Of a stretch of 64,000 nucleotides of DNA, positions 33,131 through 44,503 are shown piece after piece. Each line of letters starts with the position of its first letter. Position 1 is the first letter of the stretch. This DNA comes from Verticillium longisporum (taxonomy: Eukaryota > Ascomycota > Sordariomycetes > Glomerellales > Plectosphaerellaceae), in NCBI GenBank assembly GCA_019188255.1, contig JAETXT010000003.1, positions 2,976,001 to 3,040,000 on the forward strand, in the 5' to 3' direction. The notes beneath the pieces were generated by a model. It searched no databases. It was not told the DNA's origin and was given only the letters and a program-made list of their open reading frames with translations. Position numbers and translations under genes: made by a program.

Positions 33131-35593
33131 CTACTCGTCGTGTTTGTAAACGCCAATACCCGCCGTGAACCCCGCGATATTGTCATCGTACGACGCAATG
33201 TCCCTGCCATTGCGGGTGATCATGGCCCTCGTGCCGACAATGTTGAGGTTGTAGACCTCGACGCCCGTCGACGAGCCGCCGACGCCGCCCGCCGTGGCGT
33301 TGCCGTAGACGCACCCGCCGTGGCTGCCGCCAATGTCAAAGATGCGCTGCTGGCAGCGCGCGCCGGCGCCGATCTGGCAGCAGGCGGTGCTGTAGTCGTT
33401 GAAGAAGCTGTAGAGGCCGGCGCCGTAGATCTTGATGTCGCGCGACGCCTCGATCCTGAGGCCCCAGGCCATGGCGCAGGGGACGCGCGGGTCGGCGGCG
33501 GGGTGGGCGCCGGCGGCGCACTCCTTGGCAAAGTCCGGGTCGTGGTAGGCGCGGACGGGCGGGAAGGGCACCGTCGCCGGCGGGTTCGGCTGGAAGTAGG
33601 GCGTCTCGGTCTGGATCTGGCCCATGTAGACGTCGCGCGTGCGGTGGAAGAGGTACTGGTAGAGCACGTGGTGCTCGGAGCTGCTGGCGTGGAACCAGAG
33701 GCGGCCCTCGTCGCTCTCGACGAGCACGCCGCGGCCCGCGAAAATGGTGATCTGCCGGTACGACGGGTCCTCGAGGTCGTGGTCCGCCACCCACACCCAG
33801 CAGTTCTCCATCAGCAGGCCCGCCGCCGGCCGCGTGATGTGCATGCTGCCCCAGGCCGCGAAGCACGACGGCTCGATGGCCACCGTCCGGTTCGGGTACG
33901 TCGGGCACTGCTCGAGCAGGAGATCCGTGCCGGCGAAGCCGCCGACGCGAATGTGCACGTCCCACATGCCCGACGCCTCGCCGGCGACCGAGTGGAGGTT
34001 GTACTCGAGAATCTTGGCGCCGGGCGCCGGTCCGCGCGTCGACAGGATCATGTCCGACCACTCGATGCTGCCCTTGTCGCCGGCGTTGGCCACCTGCACG
34101 ACGGGGTGGGGCTTGTTCATATCGCTGTAGCGCGGGCCGCCGCCGAGGATCGTCGACGACAGGGCCTCGCCGACGATGCGGGCACCGGCGGGAATGAAGA
34201 CCGTGTCGGTCACGTAGTAGGCGCCGGCATCCACAAAGGCGATGAGACCGCTGGCTGCCGTGTGGGCAAAGAGCTTGTTGAGGGCGGCAGTATCGTCGGT
34301 GCTGCCGTCACCCTTGGCGCCAAAGGTGCGGGCCGATACGAATGCGGCAACGGGGTACTCCTCGTAGTGCGGCTTCGAGCGCTCGTAGTACTTGCCCTCG
34401 CCGTCGAGGAGCACAGCGGGCGGCGCGGGGAAGTAGGCAGGCGAGTTGCCAGTGAAGACCTCGGGGCCGAAAGGATCGTAGACGTGACCCATGGCGAATC
34501 CGGCGTTCGTAACAGTCTGCGCTCCGTCGGTACCGGGAAGGATGATACCCTGAGGTCCGGTGAGGACCTCGGCCACCGACTCGAAGAGGACGTTGTACAT
34601 GACGAGCGTGCCAGCCGAGGAGCTCCTCGTCGTGTTGGACGCGCGGGCCGTGGAGATGGCCGTCTCAACCTGGCGGAACTCGCTGTCAAGCAGTGTGATC
34701 GAAGCCGTACCATTGTCGACCATGCGGATGCCGGTGCCGCAGTTGTCAATGTGGATGCTCTTATAGGTCCAGCCCCAGTTCCAGAGCTGGTTGATGGCGA
34801 CCTGGGCGTTGGAGATTTTCCAGTTGCGCGCCGTGTACTGCTGGTTGCCAAGGTTGGCGGCGTACTGGCCGCCCTCGAACGTGAGGTCATTGAGCAGACC
34901 GCCGGATCCCTCCTCGATGAAGAGACCGACGTGCTTGCTCTGGGCGCCCTCGGCGAGCTTGAACACGCAGTTCGTGATGGCAGTGGCCTGCGAAGACGGC
35001 CAGTGGATGCCAAAGGCGGCCTTTTCGGCCGGGATGGCCGTCGTGTCGAGAACGAGGTTGCGAATCTGGCGGAAGAAGGTGTTGGTGGCACCGTAGGCTA
35101 GACCGTTGGCACCATATTGGTTTCCATCGATGAGACCGAGCGTCGACTCGGTGGGGAAGGTCGAGGCGGCCTTGATGACGGGCAGATCCGTCGGGTCGCC
35201 GATGAGCTGCGTGTAGTAGTAGTCAATGATGGATCCATTGATGAGATAGGTGCTTTTCATCTGTCAGTCTCATAACCAGGCCATGTTTCGTCTCTCCTTT
35301 TTTCTTCCACTCGATGAAACTCACCCAGGTGGGAAGTAGACGGTGGCCGGCGACGTCGTCTCTTGCTTGCAGACACCGGGAGCGCATCGCACACCGAAGC
35401 TGATAGCCTTGTTAATGGCGGCCGTGTCGTCCGTCACGCCATCGCCGACGGCACCAAAGTCCCGAATGTTGCGGAAGACCTGGTAGTCCGGGTCCTCGTG
35501 ATACGGAGATAGGCCTTGGTGGGCAATCTCCTCCATCCAATATCCCTGGACGGCGCTGGCAGCTGCCAGGAGAAAAGCGGCCGAGACACGCAT
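33131..35593 (-). CDS. Secreted GH55 exo-beta-1,3-glucanase
   Basis: Exons 35325-35593 and 33131-35252, intron 72 nt (donor GTGAGT). Acceptor choice is decided by frame: AAAAG (GATGAAAAG) gives PPGTYLINGSIIDYYYTQL, whereas the nearer-looking GACAG acceptor brings in a stop. The protein has 796 residues and the signal peptide is MRVSAAFLLAAASAVQG. There are two related pectate-lyase-like beta-helix halves, each opening with the same type of repeat: RDFGAVGDGVTDDTAAINK near residue 45 and FGAKGDGSTDDTAALNK near residue 400. This twin beta-helix layout and length are diagnostic of family GH55 fungal glucanases, which release glucose from the non-reducing end of beta-1,3-glucan (laminarin, cell-wall glucan). 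Several N-glycosylation sites. Frame intact. Confidence 0.93.
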
Positions 35594-37039
35594 CGTGGGC
35601 CTCAATCGCTCTGACTTTGGGATCTGGCGAATCTGGCGGGGGGGTGGAAGAAGGGCCGACAGGGGTGGCGGCGGTCTTCAGATGAGGGCGGCGGTGGAGG
35701 AGTCGAAAAAGAGTGTATGGGTGAGAGGTCAATCTCGACCCTGTAGTTTGGGTTTGAAAGAGTGTAACGATTCCAACAAGGAACCTGATGACGAAGCTAT
35801 CTACTACCTACCTCTGTCATACAAGGAGAGCGACGCGAATTCCATCCACAGCATGAGACAAGCAGCTGAAGCAGGAGGGAGCGAGAAGCACTAAAAGGGG
35901 GACAGCTCTCGCCAGCGGGATTCGGCGGCTAGGCCGGGACTTATTTAGAGGAAAAAAGCAACGACATGTGCCGTGGTTCAGCTCCAGACAGCTGATCCAA
36001 ACTCGTTGAACACGAGCTGCCGCACAAGGAATTTCCCCGCGATCATCGGCTGGTGAAGTCTCCATTAGGATTGACCGTGCCGGACGCGAGGCCGAGTGGT
36101 AACATTGGCGACGGGTCGCCGGGGTAAGACCGTGAAGTCTAAAAGGGGTAAAGTTACGATCTGTATTGGTCCCCTTGCAGGGAGAAGCATGGGGGTGCCA
36201 CTGGGCCAGAATGCTAAGAGGTGGAAAGGCTGTGCTGATGCATCGAATAGGGGAATGATCCGCCCCATTGAAATGAGCCTAATTGGTGGTGTGGTGTCTT
36301 GACACCTAGGTGCCAAGGACATGGAGGGGGGGAAGAGAGGTCTAGATGGGATGGACAGGGCCGATTCGCAGCACTTTGCAAAGGATAAGGGTCTTTGCAA
36401 AAGGCCCTCGACTGACAACCGATCAGAAGACGTTGTCAGAGGTGCGCAGCCGTTGGTGGGCTGATCTTTGAGAATACTTGTTCCCTGATGGCCCTGAGTT
36501 GCTGGCAAGGCAAGGAAGCGAGTCAGCTGTGAAATGATTGACTGTATCTGCGGGTCAACCTTAACATAGGACCACGGTTGAGTCTCAACTCCGTCCAGGC
36601 CGGCGGCTGGGGGTTCGCCAGGCTGTGAAGCCTTGATGTGTAGACATGCAATGCAGTCTGCATTCCACACGTGTTGTGGTGTCTTGTCTCGTCGCGCTCT
36701 GTCTCCCATCAGAGGGTAAGATCGTCGCTGTCAGCGCTTCAGTCCCGACAACGTGGTTTTTCCGGTCCTTGTGGCACGTAAATCCACCTCGTCATTCGTC
36801 CTTGTGGCGGCCTGTCGGCCATGCATGGTAGTACAGATATGTAGAATTTTTGTTGGGCCCCCATGTTGAACGTGGGGTTGTGCCGTTGGGTTTCTCCGCA
36901 GATGAATGAAGCCGCCATATTGGCCCCCCCCTGAACGCCGTCCATGCTTCCTCTATCGTACCAGTAATTGACCGTCACCAAACTATATGCGAAAACCTAG
37001 TCGTGATTGCCGAGTGATAAGGCAGTGGCGTCAGATGCT
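35594..37039. other. Intergenic, no gene
   Basis: About 1.4 kb between the 5' end of the GH55 gene and the 3' end of lipoyl synthase. It probably holds the glucanase promoter. The ORFs present lack any family resemblance. Confidence 0.5.
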
Positions 37040-38373
37040 TTACAGGATCTTCGGCGCATCTCCCAATGCAACGGTCGATCCGAGATCCTTGACCATGCCG
37101 CTGCCGCTGCCGCTGCCGCTGCCGCCGGCCCTCTTGCGCAGGACGTTCTCAATGAACGCCTCGCCCGCCTTGTAACTGCTCCTGCGCGCAGTACAGGAAT
37201 CCCAAGTCCAGCGCGCGCAGACGCCACTTCTCGAAGTCGTCGGGCGTGACGTACTTTTCCACCTTGAGATGGCGCTTCGTTGGACGCATGTACTGGCCAA
37301 AGGTCACAATGTCGACATTGGCCTTGCGGAGTTCTAGGAAATGTTAGCAAGTCGCACTGTTTTCAACGATCGTCCAGCAAGGGAAACCCACGCTTCAGAG
37401 CATCCTCAATCTCGTGGTCCTGCTCGCCGAGACGCAGCATCATACTCGTCTTGGTGATGAGGCCAGGCTTGGCCTCCTTGGCCGCCGCCAGCACGCCAAG
37501 GCTCTGCTGGAAGGTGGCGCGGCGGTCGCGCACAAAGGGCGTCAGCGCCTCGACCGTCTCGACATTGTGGGCGTAGACGTCGAGGCCGCTCTCGGCGACA
37601 ATCTTGACCATGTCGAGGTTGCCCCAAAAGTCGCCCGTCAGGGCCTCGACCAGCATGCCGGGCTTCTTGGCCTTGATCTTCATGATGGTCTCGGCAAAGT
37701 GGCGGGCGCCGCCGTCGACGAGGTCGTCGCGGTCGACGCTCGTCAGGACGACGTAGCCGAGCCCCCAGCGGGCGAGGGCCTCGGCCGTGTGCTCGGGCTC
37801 GTGGGGGTCGAGGGGCGGCGGCGCGCGCGACGTCTTGACGCTGCAGAAGCGGCAGCCGCGCGTGCACGTGTCGCCCATGAGCATGATGGTCGCCGTCGCC
37901 GCGTTCTTGTCGTCGCCGCCCCAGCACTCGCCAATGTTGGGGCACCGCGCCTCCTCGCAGACGGTCGACAGCTTGAGGTCGCGCAGGTCCTTCTTGATGG
38001 CGGCAAAGTTGGCGTTGCCTGCCGGGATCGGCGTCTTGAGCCACTCGGGGAGCCGCGTCACCGTCTTCTTCTTGCCCGTTGCCGTCGTCACCTCGACTGT
38101 GCGGATCTCGTATGCTTCGGAGGGCGAGAGGGGCGCCGAGCCACCGGTGGCGCCGCCGGCGATGAAGTCGTCGAGGGATGCGACTGTCTTGTCCTTGAAG
38201 TACGTCTTGCGGCGAGTCGTTGTCGGCGACTTTGCGGAGGAGGTTGTCGATGATGTGTTGGTCGTAGAGGGAGCTGGGGGGATGGTGGCGAAGGTGCGCA
38301 ATGTTGTGCGAGAAGCGAGAGCCCGGGCAAGGGGACCTCGCACATGGCGGAGGGGAGCTGCTGAGGATGCCAT
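37040..38373 (-). CDS. LIP5: Lipoyl synthase, mitochondrial (C-terminal 14 bp deletion/frameshift)
   Basis: Exons 37392-38373 and 37040-37333, intron 58 nt (acceptor TTCCTAG). The N-terminus is a Ser/Thr/Arg-rich mitochondrial presequence. Auxiliary-cluster cysteines appear as [12 protein letters not shown] (C139, C144, C150) and the radical-SAM triad as CTRGCRFC (C170, C174, C177). Further conserved segments are [19 protein letters not shown] and [14 protein letters not shown]. Near 37185 the frame breaks: LDLGFLYC is followed directly, in another frame, by [18 protein letters not shown]. Relative to the family, about 14 nt encoding most of ASGPLV are missing. RSSY, whose serine ligates the auxiliary cluster in known LipA enzymes, is present but out of frame. 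The enzyme inserts sulfur at C6 and C8 of octanoyl groups on lipoate-dependent enzymes. If the deletion is real the gene is dead. Confidence 0.88.
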
Positions 38374-38655
38374 TTGTGACGTGTGACGATGCGGTCCGTG
38401 GCTCGCAGTATCGGCTTGATGCGAGTCGGCAAGATATCGTCCCAAGTGCCGTCGAGATTGAAGATTCAGGGCGGGTTCTGTTGGGGGCGGCGACTCACGA
38501 AAGCTGGGGGTCGAAAATTGATGACAATTGCACTGCGTCGGATTGAATCGGCATAAGACCCGACCCTCCAATAGCAGACGGAGCGCCTCCCGTGCTGGAG
38601 TAGTCAGAGTGGATCGTAGGATATGAACCATGCCGCCGAAGCACTGACCATCAAG

Positions 38656-38737
38656 GGCGAGGTGGCAGAGTGGTCTAATGCGATAGACTAGAAATCTATT
38701 CACTTCGGTGGCGCAGGTTCGAATCCTGCCCTCGTCG
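38656..38737 (+). tRNA. tRNA-Ser (anticodon AGA)
   Basis: 82 nt class II tRNA. Acceptor GGCGAGG pairs with CCTCGTC (one G-T), D arm GGCAGAGTGGTCTAATGC, anticodon loop CTAGAAA with AGA, a variable arm CACTTCGGTG, and T arm GCAGGTTCGAATCCTGC. A TTTT tract follows at about 38741. The tRNA lies 282 bp upstream of the lipoyl synthase start, on the opposite strand. Confidence 0.95.
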
Positions 38738-39689
38738 AACGTTTTGTGGTGATGGGCGGGTGTAATGTTCTGTCAATCGAGTCCAGATCTTTTGCGGGAA
38801 GCAACAATGACAGCAACTTTGCTTCGCTTATCCTGGCCACCCCCCTGCGATGGTAACCAAGATTCAACATCCTGTAGTCACAGGCAGCCTTGAACGAGTC
38901 GACATGCTGTACTTTACTCCTCAACCGTAGATTGGGGTCATCTCTTGTTTGCAAGAGAAGTCTCATTCAAATCTCAACTATCTTCATCAGGCGTCAAGGA
39001 GCCGTGGACTATGGGCAAAAATCGAACACCAACCGAATACCGAAAGGCAATCAGCTATTGATCGCTTGTCACCCATCACCCACACTCGCTTTGCCGCGTG
39101 ATCTCAAGAACCTAAACCATGGGGTATCGTATCAACAATTCACAAGAAATGAACTGTTCTTCCATCAAAAGCCTCCAAATCCTCCAAGCCAATAAAACCC
39201 GCGCCACGCCATCCGCATCCTGGACCTCTGCCACCCATTGCATGCTCGTCCTCGGGTCCGTGGCCCAGGAGGCTTGGATTCATGAGCGGACAGTACCTGG
39301 TGACGCTGACGACAGCCCAAGGCCGCGCCATAACACCATTCGCTGGAGAGCAGTCCAGGTCGGAGAGGCGCATGATCGCACTCAACGCGACCAGCATTGT
39401 CGCCCGGACCATATGAAAGAAAGCAAAACAGAGTTTTTGGTTTTCCCAAACAGACCAACCCCAACTCTGGTCAACACCGCCTAATGCAGGCCGACAAAAA
39501 AATCCGAAATTTGTAAATAAAAGCCAAAAAGGGGGGGATGGGGAAGGTAGAAAGGATGATCGCATCCGAAGAGTTCGTAATGTGAAATGCATGGAAAGCG
39601 CCGCCTAGCTCCGTACGCTGTACTCCTCCGTTGATATCATGTCTCTTGATCGTGTCTCGCGCCAGTTGGCACATGCCGTGGTAGATATG
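38738..39689. other. Intergenic, no gene
   Basis: No ORF with support on either strand. Contains a G7 tract at about 39530. Confidence 0.45.
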
Positions 39690-40031
39690 TTACATCAGTG
39701 ACAGGGCAGCGAGACCGGCGATACCGGCCATGGCCATGCTGGAGACGCTGAGGGCCTGGCCGGCGTTCTCGTTGGAAGAGGTGACCTGGGCGGGAGCAGA
39801 CGACGTCGTGGAGACGGAGACGATGTCACTGGTGGCGCTGGGGATCTCAGACGTGATGGTCGCGTTGCGCGTGACAGTGAACGTGACCGTTTCGACGACT
39901 TTGGCGAGCGTGATGGTCTGGGTCAGGGTGACGGTGGCAGTCGTGGTCGAGGTGTCGTACTTGTCGTCCTCACCCTGGGCCATGGCCAGGGCGGGAAGGA
40001 AGATGGCGCTGAAGAGCGTGGTGGCCCTCAT
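39690..40031 (-). CDS. Small Ser/Thr-rich secreted protein, probably GPI-anchored
   Basis: Single exon, 113 residues. MRATTLFSAIFLPALAMAQG is a signal peptide. The middle is Ser/Thr/Val-rich (TSTTTATVTLTQTITL) and suited to O-glycosylation, with one N-x-T site. The C-terminus SSNENAGQALSVSSMAMAGIAGLAALSLM (29 residues, split here as SSNENAGQALSVSS and MAMAGIAGLAALSLM) has small residues followed by a hydrophobic tail, the pattern of a GPI-attachment signal. It is a typical fungal cell-surface protein; the specific role cannot be read. Confidence 0.75.
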   Translation of the reverse strand: MRATTLFSAIFLPALAMAQGEDDKYDTSTTTATVTLTQTITLAKVVETVTFTVTRNATITSEIPSATSDIVSVSTTSSAPAQVTSSNENAGQALSVSSMAMAGIAGLAALSLM

Positions 40032-40787
40032 GTTGATGGTGGATGATGGGATGTTTGGTAGTTGCGGGCGCTGTCAAAGCTGCGTCGTATTCGTCGTCGT
40101 AGATACAGGGTATGTCTGATGATCCCCAAAGAAGAGGAGGGTGATCGTCGAGATATGTCCAAAGGAGGGCGTGAAAGTCTTATGCTTTCAGATAGTCCAG
40201 TTTGGGGATGCTGTTTCCAAATCTCTCAAAAATAGTGTGGCCCGGGCGACGTGTATATGCTCCGGGTGGGCTCAGTGTCCAGATATCGAGTCGACGATGT
40301 GGAGAGGCTGAAGGGGGCCGAAACGGCAAAGTGGGCTGTTTGTGTATAAGTGAGGTTGTTTCGCGAGGGTCCTGATGCGCTCGAGCGTGAACAGCTGCTG
40401 AGGCTTTGCCAACGAAGTCTGTGTGTTGTTGAAGTAGACGGAGGTTTGAGGTGAGGTGAGGTGAGGGTCGCGAAAGGTGAGCAGTGAAAGAGCGCAAGCG
40501 CGGGTCTATGAGGGAAATGGAGGGCGAGGCGCGGGTTAAAGTGGCTTCATACGCGGGAAGAGAAGGACTGGACGAGGGAGGTGTGGGTGGGCGGGAGTCA
40601 AAGGAAGGTGTAGTGAGTGGATGGTGTGGGTGGGCGAGGTGGGTTGGGAAATGACTTCTTCACGGCATCTTGGATCGGAGGGGGCGAAAGACACTACCAC
40701 CACAGCAACCAGTCTAGACGAACCCACACGTAGACGTTAGGCGCGACGGGTATCTGGGACTGGACTGGAAACTGCCCAGCAGTACCC

Positions 40788-40828
40788 CAGCAGGAGCGGG
40801 AACAGGAGCAGGAGCAGGAGCAGGAGGC
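40788..40828. repeat. CAGGAG microsatellite
   Basis: A run of CAGGAG-type hexamers (imperfect at first, then four close copies). No coding context. Confidence 0.8.
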
Positions 40829-43800
40829 CAGCACAGGGCAAGCAAGGAAGGCACGCGAGACGTTGTGCCAGGGCCTCGGTGCGACAGAAACCAACAAGCA
40901 GGGCCGAGTGGGTGGTGGGTGTGGGACCCCTGCCAAATGCTGCAAGTGCCTGCAAGGTACCCGACCGCAAACCCCCCCGTCTGGCCTCGAGCCCAGACCT
41001 TGGATGTCTCGATACTTGCTGTCTCGCCCAGAGTCCCTGTCAAAGGGAAGTAGGTGTACATCAATGTCGCAGCGACGGGGGAAATTAGAGGCACTTCAGT
41101 CCCAGCGTTTGTCCTGCGTTTCGCGGTTTGCAGGCCATGTACCGGCCGTCATGCTGTCGGTGGGTGCTAGCACACACGTCGGGCGCTGTACCTCCATTGT
41201 ACATTGTGCGTCAGTGAGTCGCAGCGAGCGCTGGCGAACAAAGGGCGGACACCATTTCGCTCAATTGATCGCATGTCTCGACCTGACGGCTGTATTGCGC
41301 CCGACGTCACTAGAAGCGAGTCATTTTCTATTTCTCCTAGTCGCCGAACCTACCTAGTTGCCAACGGACCTAGATTCAGATGGCATGTCTGCTCGGAGAT
41401 GAATGAAAGCCCTCGTGAGCACGCTCATTAGACGCTTTTTATCCCAAATTGACGCCATTCACAGAACTGGGCAGCTCATCTTGTGAAGGCGCCTCACGCG
41501 CGCCCACGAGCCCACGAGTCCACGAGCCCACAAGCCAACGAAGCCCACCCCCCTCAAAGGGCGCTCTGCACAATTTCCGATGTTGAACCTGCCGTCCCTC
41601 ATTGGCCTCCAGGTACCGCCCTGTACCTGGTTGTGCCTGGTTCCTGGCGCTAGGCCTGAAGCGACCGGTGAGTGGTCGCTCGTGGGTCTGTGCAGCAAAT
41701 TTCTGATCAAGATCTCCCGCACTTCTGCTGTACACCTTTTGACAACCGCGCATCACACGTCAGGGAAGGTGGGAAGGTACCTAGGGAAGGTACCTAGGGA
41801 AGGAAGGTACAGTGGTATCCGTTCCTTCCCGGCTTTCCATCGCTCCTGCCCGTCCCCTCCTAGCCTCGTTGTCCGGCGAAGATCATCCTTTTGCGGAGGA
41901 GGGGGAGGGGCCTGCCCTCTCTATTGCTGTGCAAACTCTGCTTTCCCAACTCGCCCGCGTGTCCACATGCCCACTTGCCCACATGCCCACACCTACCTAC
42001 CCACAACATCCCGAAGTGACAAAGGGTTGACAAGTCAGACTTCCAATCGGCAATCGACAGATTGCAGTAGTCACCACCACCGTCGGGAAATCTCTGATCT
42101 GCCAACTCTGTTTGCGGACTGATTGAAGATTTTTTTCTCTGTCTTGCAAGTGGCGATACTTGCGACGACTCTTCGCCCTCAATCGAAGCGTCTCGACCTT
42201 GGCTCGACTCATGGTCGGCTGGACGCGACTGCGAAACGTCTTTGTGCCGCTGTCGTCCCTCAGTCGTCGCAAAGTTTGTCTCCTGGGCACCTTAGCCCCC
42301 CTTTCGCGCGGAAGCGCTGAAACGAACATGGCTCCAGACGAACCATGACGGTGACATCGTCGCCCACGCCGTCCACGGGGCGACGACGAGACAAGACGCG
42401 TTGCGGCCATGGTCGCCCTTGGGTCCCGACGTAGCACCATCGTGACACCAGCGTCTGCGCGCCCAAGCCCTCCCTCGCCGTTCTGTTTGTCTCTCCTTGG
42501 TCTCGAGAATTGCCGTCACTCTGGCTTGGCCCACACAGCACAATGCGCCGACAGCACCACCACCCCTGGTCAATCGCGCGCGAGTTCATTGGCTGTCGGC
42601 TGCTTCACCTGAATCGTGGCCAGCCCCAAAGCCGAGCCACCACTGAATCACTGAATCACAGATATTGCGTGCGCCCTTGGCTCTTCCCCAGCAGCTCTAT
42701 CCGTCAGTGACCACCAACGTCGCAGCGTGCACAAACGCCGCAAAACGTTCCGACAAGGACGTCAGACAAAGCAATAGGGGACCTGTCTCGACTTTGTGGT
42801 CTGTGGCGCTCTCGCTCTGCCGCCCCTCGCTGTCGTCATGATGGACCCTCGCCTCGGGACACACCGCCTGGACCCTCCCTTATTATGCAGACGCCGTGCC
42901 GCGTTGCGTTGTCCCTTGGCTTGTATCGTTGGCCAAGTCGTCGCCACGTCGACTGCCTTCCAGGCAGTCACGCTGGCAACCGCTGTTGTACAGTCGTCTA
43001 GAGTGATGGAGCTGAACAACGCGACTGAATCGTGCCGACAGGTGGGTCCCCCGAAGGCATGCTTCTTCCAGCAGGTGTCGCTTCTTCAACGTTCTGACAA
43101 GTTCTTTGCGTGCTACTCATTCCAAAGTCACAATGGTACTAGCATGCCTCGCTTTGTCGGGAACTTGTCATCATTCCGCGCAAACCCAATGGGCAGGACT
43201 CGCCGTATGAAGAGAATGGACGGGGACCCCATTTCCCAGTTGTGTTCGACCCTTGTGTGAGGGCCCTGAAGTCCGTCATGATCGGAAACACGCGTCGAAA
43301 ATGGCCTTGATCAGGTCGTCTCGGCAATGTGCGACCATGATACTACAGGCAGGTCTGTTCGTAGGCAACTGGATTGTCCTTGGTCGTCGTACCAGTCCTG
43401 AGTCGTCGTGTGCACATATCCATCCTGGCTTCCTGCGGCAGGCACGTTGGTGTTTAGGAGTGTCAGAACATACCTACTGGAGTCGTGCTTGATGGCAGAT
43501 GCATCGTCAGTTATCGCTGCATTCCTGGCACGGTGCTTCCCTGCGCCAATGCTATCGAGGCGACAGAAATGTAGATGACGCATGGCCTGTGAAATATTTC
43601 GAGCACCAGCCATTCGGTCGAGTCCGATACCCAACGCGCTCTTTCAGTTCCGTTCGGCTCATGACGCCACCACGGAACGTCGTACCGCTTCTCCAGACAA
43701 CTCGGGCCAGTCGGTTTGAGGTGCTTAGGGTTCGCCACGATTGAGGCACATGTCGTGTCTTGGCATGAAGACGACCACAAAAGGGGACTGCGAAGTATGT

Positions 43801-44503
43801 TTTTTGTCTCTTGGAATTTGCCCTGTCGGTCTATCAGCCACTCTGGGTATGGCTACCCCTCTGTGCAGATCGATGCCATCGCAGGGTGAGCAGAGGCAGA
43901 GATGCTTTCATGCGTGCGTGTTTGCGAAAAGCTGTAAAGCATAGTCCCCGAGGAATATGCCGCATCTCAGACGCTCGACCTTCGCGAAGCAGTGGTCTGA
44001 CCCGAGACAGGCAGACCAATGAGCGCTCATCACACAACAGAGCATGATCTCCGGGCTTTTTTTGGCTATCTTTTCACCAGGTGGCCTATGACTAGATGCC
44101 GCTGGATGCTTGCCTCGATCGATCCCAGTCGATCCTGAGAGGTTTGTCATTACCTTTGCGGCATGTCTATCTGTGACTACTATGGGTACGATTATTAGAC
44201 CAGGACAAGAACGCTATGAGTTAAGTCCAATGCATTGATGGAAACCTTTGATGAGAGGGCCAAAAACATGATCGTTTTGCGTGTAAACCGTGACTGATAT
44301 TCTTACACTTCAAGGCATTAGCTAGACACCTTGAGAGATGGCTCAATCAAATGCGAACAAGCGAGCGTCGCCTGCAAATCACAATCGTATACATACCCGC
44401 GAGAGCTATTGCAAGATCTACCGAAAGTTTGGTGGGATAATTTGTTCATTATTTGCCATTTACTACGTATCATTATCGAAATGCTACCACCTCTGACCCC
44501 GAT
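40829..44503. other. 3.7 kb gene-poor stretch
   Basis: ORFs of up to 180 residues exist on both strands, but none shows a recognisable domain, signal peptide or membrane pattern. The composition is mixed with no AT-rich core. I cannot exclude a non-coding RNA or an orphan gene. Confidence 0.4.
41769..41812. repeat. Tandem GGGAAGGTACCTA motif
   Basis: Three near copies of GGGAAGGTACCTA, the third shortened. TACCTAGG-type motifs also occur near 15724-15775, 26850-26865 and 54779-54815. Confidence 0.8.

Noticed and set aside
33008..35101. Long 697-codon frame on the plus strand opposite the GH55 gene
   Set aside because: It is the antisense shadow of a GC-rich gene: Arg/Val/Ala/Asp-rich with no domains. 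The minus strand carries the complete GH55 protein.
42796..43260. Plus-strand 154-codon frame as a gene
   Set aside because: No domain, signal peptide, membrane pattern or splice context; it could not be distinguished from a chance ORF.
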